A DNA stretch of 19,403 bases from assembly GCA_029058705.1 (NCBI GenBank), contig JAIDXA010000282.1, positions 1 through 19,403 on the forward strand, given 5' to 3'. This document shows, one piece after another, positions 8,011-15,491 of the stretch. The translations under genes and the position numbers were made by a program. The notes under the pieces were generated by a model that ran no database searches, was not told the origin of the DNA, and was given only the letters and a program-made list of their open reading frames with translations. Position 1 is the first letter of the stretch. Each line of letters opens with the position of its first letter. Origin of the DNA: Paramuribaculum sp. (GTDB lineage: Bacteria; Bacteroidota; Bacteroidia; Bacteroidales; Muribaculaceae).

Positions 8011-10227
8011 ATGAACCGATTTTTTATAACAACTCTTATTGCGGCATCTGCCGTCCCGGCGTTCGCCCAAAACAAGATATCCGCTGAAGGAATCACATTT
8101 ATTGAAAACTACCGTCTGGAAAAAAACCTGACTCTCAGCCCGAATTCAACCGCAGCCGATGAAAACCCGCTTGTAGAGGTTCTGGCCATGTACGCCCCCG
8201 GCTACAGCGCCGCCGACCTGACCGCCGCCGGCTATGACGTAGTCGCAGACTACGGGATATCTGCAACCGTCTGCCTTCCGCTTGACGAAATCGAAACTTT
8301 TGCCTCGCTCGACGCAGTCGGATCACTGACCCTCGGAGGCCGGAAAAACCTGAAAATGGACTTTGCCCGCTCAAAAAGCGGTGTTGACGAAGCCCAATCC
8401 GGAATCTCGGTCGGCGGCGCCGCCCATAAATTTTCCGGAAAAGGAGTCATCACAGGAATCATGGACGTCGGTCTTGAAGCAAACCACGTCAACTTTATCG
8501 ATGAAACCGGCCGCAGCCGCATAGAACGCCTTTGGGTCTATCCAACCGCTTTGACATCGGGAAAGAAAACCTACGAAGCCTCGACGGTCGGATCGTTTGA
8601 ATGCGACACCGAATCAGAGTCACACGCAACCCATGTGGCAGGCATAATGGCCGGCTCCTACAAGGGCAACGGAAACCTCGCCTACACAACCGCACCGGAT
8701 CTATCAGGCGGCCTCATCCAGAAAAAAAACCAGCCGATCCCCTACTATGGAGTCGCGCCGGATGCAACTCTCGCCCTCTCGGTCGGACAACTCTACGACA
8801 ACAACATTCTTGACGGAGTCCAGAACATAATCAACTATGCACAAAGCGTCGGGCAGCCGGCCGTGATCAACCTCAGCCTCGGCGTCAACGATGGCCCACA
8901 CGACGGAACCGACCAGTTCACCGCCACCCTCAACGTGCTTGGCGAAGATGCCATAATATGCGTCTCGTCAGGCAACGAAGGCGAATTCAACATGTCTGTG
9001 ACCTCCGATCTGACCGACTCGAAAAAAGAAATCAAAACTTTCCTTGTCCCTGCAACAGAATATAATCAGACAACTCTCAACGGAGCGATCGACATATGGG
9101 CCGACGACAACCGACCGTTTTCTGTGACCATGTCAACCTATCGGATCTCCGACGGGGCAGAGTCCACAATCGTAACCCGCTCGACAAGCGGAACAACTAC
9201 ATTCACAGCCAAAAGCGGACTGAAAACCGGCCGAGGAACACTCACAACCGGCGTCAACGCACGCAACAACCGCTACAACGGACGCATTGGCCTCTCCCAG
9301 GCAATAGAAATGGTGTCATCGTCCTATCTGCTCATGATCAAAGTGTCAGGCTATGCCGGACAGAAAATAAACATGTATTTTTCCGGCTACGGCCACTTCT
9401 CGTCAAACAACATCGAGGGATTCGAAAAAGGCACTCCCGACGAATCGATCAACTCCAACTCGATCGGAGACAATCTGATTTCTGTAGGATCCTACAACAC
9501 CCGCAAATATTTCGGAGTGCTCGGCTCCAACAACGCATACTCTCTTGCCGGCGGAACTCCCGAAGCCGTATCGGAATTCTCAAGCTACGGAACATCTCCC
9601 GACGGCGAGATTCTCCCCCATATCCTTGCTCCGGGCTCAACCATCATCTCAAGCTTCAACCGCTATTACGTCACAGGTCTCTACGGAGCCATGTATCATG
9701 AAACTCCCGAATACATGACCGGCGAAGCCGCCAACGGATCAGAAACTGACTACTGGGGAGTCATGGACGGAACATCTATGGCGGCACCCTGTGTGAGCGG
9801 AATCGTAGCCCTATGGCTCGAGGCCGATCCGACACTTACGGTCAAGGACATCAAAAACATCATGGCAGAGACATCCAAAACCGACAGCTGGACTGCCGCA
9901 CGTCCCAAAACATCACGCTACGGCAAAATAGACGCTGCCGCAGGACTGAAATACATCCTCCAGCAAAACGCATCGATCGGTTCGGTCAGCAACGATGCCG
10001 ATCGGCTGATGCTTGTCGAAGCGGTTGCAGGCGGCTATGAAGTGACTTTCGGAAACGAAACCGGATTCAGCCTCAGCCTGGTGGATCTTCAGGGCCGCAC
10101 GGTCGCATCGACTGTGGCCGACGGCGCCACTGCCCGCATCTCGACAGAAAACCTCCAGCCCGGCATCTACCTGATGAGTCTTCAGGGTTCAAAAGCTAAA
10201 GCCACCCGCAAAATAGCCATCCGCTGA
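8011..10227 (+). CDS. Secreted S8 (subtilisin-family) serine protease with T9SS-like C-terminal domain, paralogue 2
   Basis: 738 residues; signal peptide MNRFFITTLIAASAVPAFAQ. The layout matches paralogue 1 throughout: propeptide-like region to about 125, Asp152 in IMDVGLEANHVNF, His205 in SESHATHVAG, Asn322 in SSGNEG, Ser589 in GTSMAAP, and a long beta-rich insert sharing GAIDIW with paralogue 1. The triad is complete, although the Asp motif reads D-V-G instead of the usual D-T/S-G. Residues about 665-738 (LVDLQGRTVAS ... LQPGIYLMSL ... RKIAIR) form a T9SS type A-like sorting domain. Paralogue 1 lies 205 bases upstream, so the pair arose by tandem duplication, but the divergence is substantial and base use differs. 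Own promoter at 7926 and own terminator at 10261. Likely a surface or released endopeptidase; substrate unknown. Confidence 0.93.
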   Translation: MNRFFITTLIAASAVPAFAQNKISAEGITFIENYRLEKNLTLSPNSTAADENPLVEVLAMYAPGYSAADLTAAGYDVVADYGISATVCLPLDEIETFASLDAVGSLTLGGRKNLKMDFARSKSGVDEAQSGISVGGAAHKFSGKGVITGIMDVGLEANHVNFIDETGRSRIERLWVYPTALTSGKKTYEASTVGSFECDTESESHATHVAGIMAGSYKGNGNLAYTTAPDLSGGLIQKKNQPIPYYGVAPDATLALSVGQLYDNNILDGVQNIINYAQSVGQPAVINLSLGVNDGPHDGTDQFTATLNVLGEDAIICVSSGNEGEFNMSVTSDLTDSKKEIKTFLVPATEYNQTTLNGAIDIWADDNRPFSVTMSTYRISDGAESTIVTRSTSGTTTFTAKSGLKTGRGTLTTGVNARNNRYNGRIGLSQAIEMVSSSYLLMIKVSGYAGQKINMYFSGYGHFSSNNIEGFEKGTPDESINSNSIGDNLISVGSYNTRKYFGVLGSNNAYSLAGGTPEAVSEFSSYGTSPDGEILPHILAPGSTIISSFNRYYVTGLYGAMYHETPEYMTGEAANGSETDYWGVMDGTSMAAPCVSGIVALWLEADPTLTVKDIKNIMAETSKTDSWTAARPKTSRYGKIDAAAGLKYILQQNASIGSVSNDADRLMLVEAVAGGYEVTFGNETGFSLSLVDLQGRTVASTVADGATARISTENLQPGIYLMSLQGSKAKATRKIAIR

Positions 10228-10260
10228 CGAAGACCCAACTTACAAAACAGACATTTCCAG

Positions 10261-10300
10261 CGCCGGTTTGTTGCATTTTATTGCACAAACCGGCGTTTTT
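10261..10300 (+). terminator. Intrinsic terminator of protease gene 2
   Basis: Perfect 11-pair stem: CGCCGGTTTGT (10261-10271) with ACAAACCGGCG (10285-10295), 13-base loop, followed by TTTTT (10296-10300). It begins 33 bases after the stop codon. Confidence 0.9.
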
Positions 10301-10311
10301 ATGTGTAAATG

Positions 10312-10344
10312 TTTGCAAAAACCGACTTTTTGTGATAATTTCGC
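10312..10344 (+). promoter_or_regulatory. ilvD promoter: Candidate promoter for the ilv operon
   Basis: TTTG at 10312-10315 and TAATTTCGC at 10336-10344 are separated by 20 bases, the usual spacing for Bacteroidetes -33 and -7 elements. The -7 box has one mismatch to TAnnTTTGY (C for T). A start near 10350 would give a leader of about 210 bases. No better candidate was seen between the terminator at 10261 and ilvD; TACTGTTGA at 10437-10445 is weaker. Confidence 0.35.
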
Positions 10345-10348
10345 AAAA

Positions 10349-10382
10349 CGCCACTGACCCATCAGGCAGTGGCGCTGTTTTT
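10349..10382 (+). terminator. Second hairpin with T-run upstream of ilvD (back-up terminator or 5' leader element)
   Basis: CGCCACTG (10349-10356) pairs with CAGTGGCG (10367-10374) around a 10-base loop, followed by CTG and five T (10378-10382). It could be a back-up terminator for the protease gene. It also starts where transcription would begin from the candidate promoter at 10312-10344, so its role is unclear. Confidence 0.6.
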
Positions 10383-10558
10383 CCTGTCAGTCCGACAGCC
10401 GACAGCGAACTTTCTTCCCGACACATAGGTTAATCATACTGTTGACTGCCGCCGAAACAGCTTTGTTCACCGGCAGACGCCCAGTGGAGACACTCACAAC
10501 CGGCAGCATTCATCCGGAAACTTGAATTCATCACATCCTATTTCTTGAGAGAGCATCA

Positions 10559-12400
10559 ATGAAAACAACTCCCTACAAAATAGAATTGCGCAGCGACCGT
10601 TCGCGTAAAGGACGCCGCATGGCAGGCGCGCGGGCGCTATGGAGAGCAAACGGAATGACATCGGAACAGATGGACAAACCCGTAATCGCCATTGTCAACT
10701 CATTCACCCAGTTTGTTCCCGGCCACACCCATCTCCACGAAATTGGCCAGACAGTCAAGGAAGAGATTGAACGGCTGGGATGCTTCGCCGCCGAATTCAA
10801 CACCATTGCCATCGACGACGGAATCGCCATGGGACACGAAGGAATGCTCTACTCTCTTCCGTCGCGCGACCTGATCGCCGACTCAGTGGAATATATGGTC
10901 AACGCCCACTGCGCCGACGCAATGGTCTGCATAAGCAACTGCGACAAAGTCACCCCCGGAATGCTCATGGCCGCGATGCGTCTGAACATCCCTGCGGTTT
11001 TTGTCAGCGGCGGCCCGATGGAAGCGGGAATTGTCGGAGGCCGTGCCGTCGACCTGGTCGATGTGATGGTCCACGGTGCCGACGACAACGTTTCCGACCG
11101 CGAACTCGAAGAGATGGAAACCGGAGGATGCCCTACATGCGGCTCCTGCTCAGGAATGTTCACAGCCAACTCCATGAACTCTCTGACCGAAGCGCTCGGT
11201 CTTTCGCTGCCAGGCAACGGCACAATAGTGGCCACAAACATAAACCGGATGCAATTGTTCAGGGATGCAGCCCGGCAAATTGTCGAAAACACGATGGACT
11301 GGTATGCCGACGGAGATTCCAGAGTGCTTCCCCGCTCGATAGCCACCCGTGCGGCGATGGCCAACGCCATGACCCTCGACATCGCAATGGGAGGAAGCAC
11401 CAACACCGTTCTCCATCTGCTTGCCGTTGCCGCGGAAGCTGGCGTCGATTTCACCCTTGACGACATCGACCGGCTATCGCGCACCACTCCGGTGCTGTGC
11501 AAAGTGGCGCCCAACTCATCGTTCCATATCGAAGATGTCAACCGTGCCGGAGGAATCCTGTCGATCATGAAAGAACTTGCCGACGGAGGCCTCCTCGACC
11601 TGTCGGCCGTCAGAGCCGACCGCCTGACTCTGGGCGAAGCCATTGACCGCTATGCAATCGGCGGAAAAAAATACTCAGACAAAGCCGATGAAATCTGGAA
11701 AAGCGCTCCCGGACGCAAACCGACACGCAACCTCGGCTCGCAGATGGCCTTCTACAGCGAGCTTGACACTGACAGGACCAACGGATGCATCCGCGACATA
11801 GCCCACGCATACTGTCCCGACGGCGGACTGGCTATTCTCAGAGGCAACATAGCCCCCGACGGATGCGTGGTGAAAACCGCCGGCGTCGATCCGGAAATAT
11901 TGCGATTCACAGGAAAAGCACGTGTCTGCAATTCACAGGAAGACGCTGTCGACGCCATTCTACGCGACCGGATTAACCCCGGCGACATTGTCGTCATAAC
12001 CTACGAGGGGCCGAAAGGCGGCCCCGGAATGCAGGAAATGCTCTATCCGACAAGCTATCTCAAAAGCAAACATCTCGGCAAAGAGTGCGCCCTGATCACC
12101 GACGGACGGTTTTCAGGCGGCACATCCGGCCTTTCGATCGGCCACATCTCGCCCGAAGCCGCGGCCGGAGGTCCGATTGCACTTTTACGCGACGGCGACA
12201 CCATCGACATCGACATACCCTCGCGGACAATCAACGTGCGTCTTTCAGACAGCGAACTCGACGCCCGACGCCGGGAAGAACTCTCGCGAGGTCCGGAAGC
12301 CTTCACCCCCTCAGGCAGAAACCGCACCGTCAGCCGCGCGCTGCGGGCTTATGCGGCTACCGTCACATCCGCCGACAAAGGAGGCGTAAGAACGATTTAA
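10559..12400 (+). CDS. ilvD: Dihydroxy-acid dehydratase
   Basis: 613 residues, the length of the E. coli-type enzyme. It dehydrates 2,3-dihydroxy-isovalerate and -methylvalerate to the keto acids that become valine/leucine and isoleucine. Motifs: QGRR-like start RKGRRMAGARALW (17-29), VNSFTQFVPGH (46-56), DDGIAMGHEGMLYSLPSR (86-103), CISNCDK with Cys128 (124-130), GGCPTCGSCSGMFTANSMN with Cys197 (189-207), MGGSTNT, and the C-terminal GPKGGPGMQE and DGRFSGGTSG. Cys128 and Cys197 match iron-sulfur cluster ligands; the long-form enzyme typically carries an oxygen-sensitive [4Fe-4S] cluster, which suits an anaerobe. First gene of the ilv operon, 21 bases before ilvB. ATG 10559 gives the expected N-terminus. 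Confidence 0.98.
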   Translation: MKTTPYKIELRSDRSRKGRRMAGARALWRANGMTSEQMDKPVIAIVNSFTQFVPGHTHLHEIGQTVKEEIERLGCFAAEFNTIAIDDGIAMGHEGMLYSLPSRDLIADSVEYMVNAHCADAMVCISNCDKVTPGMLMAAMRLNIPAVFVSGGPMEAGIVGGRAVDLVDVMVHGADDNVSDRELEEMETGGCPTCGSCSGMFTANSMNSLTEALGLSLPGNGTIVATNINRMQLFRDAARQIVENTMDWYADGDSRVLPRSIATRAAMANAMTLDIAMGGSTNTVLHLLAVAAEAGVDFTLDDIDRLSRTTPVLCKVAPNSSFHIEDVNRAGGILSIMKELADGGLLDLSAVRADRLTLGEAIDRYAIGGKKYSDKADEIWKSAPGRKPTRNLGSQMAFYSELDTDRTNGCIRDIAHAYCPDGGLAILRGNIAPDGCVVKTAGVDPEILRFTGKARVCNSQEDAVDAILRDRINPGDIVVITYEGPKGGPGMQEMLYPTSYLKSKHLGKECALITDGRFSGGTSGLSIGHISPEAAAGGPIALLRDGDTIDIDIPSRTINVRLSDSELDARRREELSRGPEAFTPSGRNRTVSRALRAYAATVTSADKGGVRTI

Positions 12401-12421
12401 CCACAAAATTCCCCGCTGACA

Positions 12422-14146
12422 ATGACTGAAAAAATAACCGGGGCTGAAGCCCTTATCAGAGGTCTTGCAGCCGAAAACACAGAACTTGTTTTCGGCTATC
12501 CCGGAGGCTATATAATCCCCGTTTTCGACAAACTTTATGACTTCACCGACAGGCTCAGACCAATTCTGACACGCCACGAACAAGGAGCCATGCACGCCGC
12601 ACAGGGCTATGCGCGCGTCACCCACAGACCGGGGGTGGTCATAGTCACCTCAGGCCCTGCCGCCACAAACCTCATCACCGGTCTGAGCGACGCAATGATG
12701 GATTCAACCCCATTGGTTGTCATCACCGGACAGGCCCCGTCGTCGATGCTCGGCACCGATGCCTTTCAGGAGACCGACGTCATGGGAATAACTCAACCCG
12801 TGACCAAATGGAGTTTTCAGATACGCCACGCATCTCAGGTCAGCGAAGCGTTGGCCCGCGCCTTCCACATAGCTTCAACCGGGCGTCCGGGCCCTGTCGT
12901 GCTCGATTTCACGAAAGACGCCCAGACCGGACTGACCGAAGCCGGCTACGAACCGTGCAGGTTCATCCGGTCCTACATATCACACCCCGAAGTCAATCAG
13001 TTCGATGTCAAACGTCTGGCCGAAATGATCAATCACGCCGAACGTCCGATGATCCTCGCCGGACAAGGCGTGACCATCTCCGAAGCGGAAACCGAGCTGA
13101 AAACACTCGCTGAAAAAGCCGACATACCGGTTGCGTCGACACTGCTCGGGCTCTCCGCACTACCTTCCGGCCACCCTCTTTTCAAAGGCATGCTCGGGAT
13201 GCACGGCAACTTCGGCCCGAACATAAACACCAACCGCGCCGATCTGATAATCGCCGTCGGAATGCGGTTCGACGACCGCGTGACCGGACCGACAGACAGT
13301 TACGCCACACAGGCAAAGATCGCCCATATAGACATTGACGAATCGGAATTCAACAAAAACATCCGGGTTGACCTGAAAATCCATGGAGATGCCCGCGAAA
13401 CACTCGCGGCATTGATCCCGCTGGTCAACAAGGCATGCCACAAAGAGTGGAACGAATCATTCGACATCCATAACGCCAGAGAGCACGACCTGATCGCCAG
13501 AGAAGCCGCCTACGGCACAGATCCGGACAAAGCGCCGACAATGGGTGAGACAGCGCGGCTCGTCAGCGAAGCGGCAGGCGAAGGTGCGATACTCGTAACC
13601 GATGTCGGACAAAACCAGATGCTTTCATCGCGTTATTTCCGTTTCACCGCGCCACGCAGCATCATAACATCCGGCGGCCTCGGAACAATGGGATTCGGAC
13701 TGCCCGCCGCAATCGGAGCCAAGATGGGCGCTCCGCACAGAGGCGTCTATCTGTTCACCGGCGATGGCGGCCTGCAGATGACAATCCAGGAACTCGGAAC
13801 AATAATGCAATACGGAACACCCGTAAAGATCATCCTTCTCAACAACAATTTCCTCGGCAACGTACGCCAATGGCAGTCGCTGTTCTTCAACAACAGGTTT
13901 TCACTTACCGAAATGGTCAATCCGGACTTCGGGAAACTATGCGACGCCTACGGAATCGAATCGGTCAGCGTGGCCACCCGGGCCGAACTCCCCGACGCCA
14001 TCCGGCGCTTGGTCGATTCGCCACGGCCAATGCTGCTGAACGTGAACATCGATGAAACCGACATGGTCTTCCCAATGACCCCGCCGGGGGCGGCAGTCGA
14101 CTTCATCATGATAAATCAAGCCGAAACATACAGACCGGAATCATGA
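12422..14146 (+). CDS. ilvB: Acetohydroxyacid synthase large (catalytic) subunit
   Basis: 574 residues, typical of the family. The enzyme condenses pyruvate with pyruvate or 2-oxobutyrate, the first committed step to valine/leucine and isoleucine, using thiamine diphosphate and FAD. Visible: the catalytic Glu53 in RHEQGAMHAAQGYAR, the central FAD-binding part (LAGQGV, MRFDDRVTG), and the thiamine-diphosphate motif GDGG (447-450) to NNN (474-476). VRQWQ (481-485) carries the Trp that contributes to the active-site entrance and herbicide site in AHAS enzymes. These features separate it from related pyruvate oxidases. Lies 21 bases after ilvD and overlaps ilvN by 4 bases (ATGA), as expected for two subunits made together. 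The label ilvI or ilvG would be equally valid functionally. Confidence 0.97.
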   Translation: MTEKITGAEALIRGLAAENTELVFGYPGGYIIPVFDKLYDFTDRLRPILTRHEQGAMHAAQGYARVTHRPGVVIVTSGPAATNLITGLSDAMMDSTPLVVITGQAPSSMLGTDAFQETDVMGITQPVTKWSFQIRHASQVSEALARAFHIASTGRPGPVVLDFTKDAQTGLTEAGYEPCRFIRSYISHPEVNQFDVKRLAEMINHAERPMILAGQGVTISEAETELKTLAEKADIPVASTLLGLSALPSGHPLFKGMLGMHGNFGPNINTNRADLIIAVGMRFDDRVTGPTDSYATQAKIAHIDIDESEFNKNIRVDLKIHGDARETLAALIPLVNKACHKEWNESFDIHNAREHDLIAREAAYGTDPDKAPTMGETARLVSEAAGEGAILVTDVGQNQMLSSRYFRFTAPRSIITSGGLGTMGFGLPAAIGAKMGAPHRGVYLFTGDGGLQMTIQELGTIMQYGTPVKIILLNNNFLGNVRQWQSLFFNNRFSLTEMVNPDFGKLCDAYGIESVSVATRAELPDAIRRLVDSPRPMLLNVNIDETDMVFPMTPPGAAVDFIMINQAETYRPES

Positions 14147-14691
14147 ACAACGCCCTGACCCTCTACACGATCTCCGTGTTTTCAGAAAACCACGTCGGAC
14201 TTCTGACCCAGCTTTCAAACATATTCACACGCCGGTGCATCAATATCGAAAGCGTGACAGCGAGCGCCTGCTCCGTCCCGAACATCCACAAAATAACTCT
14301 GACCTGCCGCTCGACGGCCGAGATGATGGACAAAGTGATCAAACAGATCGAAAAACGCATTGACGTGATACGCGCATTCTGCTATGTCGACTCCGAACTC
14401 GTCTACCAGGAAGTTGCCTTATATAAAATTTCAACTGCCAAAATGCTTGCGGAAAACCATGTCGAACGTATAATCCGCCACTACGGCGCGCGCATCCTCG
14501 ACATAACTCCGGAATATACCGTAATCGAAAAAACCGGCCATAATGACGAGACCGAAGCGCTATTTGCCGAACTTAAACGTTATGACATTAAACAATTCGT
14601 CAGAAGCGGGCGGGTAGCCATCACACGGTCGCCGATCGAACACGTCGATGAGTATCTTGCACGCCGACAAATAATGAACCCTGAAAAATGA
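14143..14691 (+). CDS. ilvN: Acetohydroxyacid synthase small (regulatory) subunit
   Basis: 182 residues, slightly longer than E. coli IlvH. N-terminal ACT domain (about 4-80) with SENHVGLLTQLSNIFTRR and INIESVTA. Asn16, Gly19 and Asn34 line up with E. coli IlvH Asn11, Gly14 and Asn34's counterpart Asn29, residues involved in valine binding, so feedback inhibition is probably retained. The C-terminal half (about 85-182) is the second ACT-like domain that stimulates the catalytic subunit. The start ATG overlaps the ilvB stop (ATGA) and the stop overlaps the next start, so all three genes are probably translationally coupled. No odd features. Confidence 0.95.
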   Translation: MNNALTLYTISVFSENHVGLLTQLSNIFTRRCINIESVTASACSVPNIHKITLTCRSTAEMMDKVIKQIEKRIDVIRAFCYVDSELVYQEVALYKISTAKMLAENHVERIIRHYGARILDITPEYTVIEKTGHNDETEALFAELKRYDIKQFVRSGRVAITRSPIEHVDEYLARRQIMNPEK

Positions 14692-15452
14692 TGACCGCAA
14701 CTACACAGAAAATCCACACCCACCGCTACCTCCTGACAGCGGCGCAATGCAACGCTCAGAGCGAACTGTCACCCGCAATGCTCGTGCAACACGTCATCGA
14801 AGTCGCGACTGAACACGCCGACGCACTCGGAGTAGGCTTCAAACAACTCGAAGCCGATGGCAACCTGTGGGTTCTATCCCGTATCGCATTTGAAGTAAAA
14901 CGCTATCCACGCCTTCTCGAAGAATACTCCCTGTCGACATGGGTCGAGAGCTATAACCGCCACTTCTCCCAGCGAAACTTCGAGATCCGCGGCGCCGGCG
15001 ATGAGGTGATCGGCTATGCCCGGACCATATGGGTAGCCATAAACATGAATACACGCAGGCCGGCAAGTCTCGACCATTTCGATTTTCTCGCCGAACTGGT
15101 AAGCGACAAGGAGTGTCCTATAGCCCCTCCGGGAAAAATCCGCGCCATCGATCCGCCGCAGATGTGTCACCCATACAGTTTTCAAGTCAGCGACATTGAC
15201 GTGAACCGGCACGTCAACTCCTCGCGCTACGTAGAGCTCATAATCAACCAGATGGATCTCGACACCTACGACAACTTCTATGTATCGCGCTTCGAGATCG
15301 AGTTTCGCCACGAAGCCCACTACGCCGACGACGTTGAAGTTTGTTCGGCGTTCGCACCCGACGGGAAATCGCTCGTCAGCATCATAAATCTGGCCGAAAA
15401 ACCGATCTGTCTTGCCCGGACAATAACACTGCCTCGACTAATCTCCAACTGA
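14688..15452 (+). CDS. Acyl-ACP thioesterase, FatA/FatB-like double hot-dog protein
   Basis: 254 residues from ATG 14688; ATG 14691 is an equally possible start (ATGATGA at the ilvN stop). The family hydrolyses acyl-ACP to free fatty acid in the cytoplasm. The N-terminal hot-dog includes LVQHVIEVATEHADALG and LWVLSRIAFEVKRYPR; the second has the catalytic pattern D171-V-N173-R-H175, equivalent to Asp-x-Asn-x-His of plant FatB. Glu209 in EFRHEAHY matches the plant catalytic Glu; the adjacent plant Cys is Ala here, consistent with that Cys not being essential. There is no transit or signal peptide. It sits inside the ilv operon, overlapping ilvN and 39 bases before ilvC. This arrangement is, to my knowledge, usual in Bacteroidales; the reason is unsettled. 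Chain-length or branched-chain preference cannot be read. Confidence 0.92.
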   Translation: MMTATTQKIHTHRYLLTAAQCNAQSELSPAMLVQHVIEVATEHADALGVGFKQLEADGNLWVLSRIAFEVKRYPRLLEEYSLSTWVESYNRHFSQRNFEIRGAGDEVIGYARTIWVAINMNTRRPASLDHFDFLAELVSDKECPIAPPGKIRAIDPPQMCHPYSFQVSDIDVNRHVNSSRYVELIINQMDLDTYDNFYVSRFEIEFRHEAHYADDVEVCSAFAPDGKSLVSIINLAEKPICLARTITLPRLISN

Positions 15453-15491
15453 TCCGATAATTCTAAACAAAACTAATTTACTACTAACAAC

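Larger units (their letters stand above)
10228..10558 (+). other. 331-base non-coding stretch: protease terminator plus ilv operon leader
   Basis: No gene is seen. It holds two hairpins with T-runs (10261-10300, 10349-10382), a candidate promoter between them, and a downstream part (10383-10558) that may be structured: CTGCCG at 10446-10451 can pair with either of two copies of ACCGGCAG (10469-10476 and 10499-10506). There is no ATG-started short ORF rich in Ile, Val or Leu, so a classic translated attenuator peptide is not supported. Confidence 0.6.

Noticed and set aside
10383..10558. Translated leader peptide of the ilvGMEDA type
   Set aside because: No ATG-started short frame with clustered Ile, Val or Leu codons before ilvD.
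10849..11643. 264-codon minus-strand frame inside ilvD
   Set aside because: Antisense to a highly conserved enzyme gene; no promoter or recognisable protein family.
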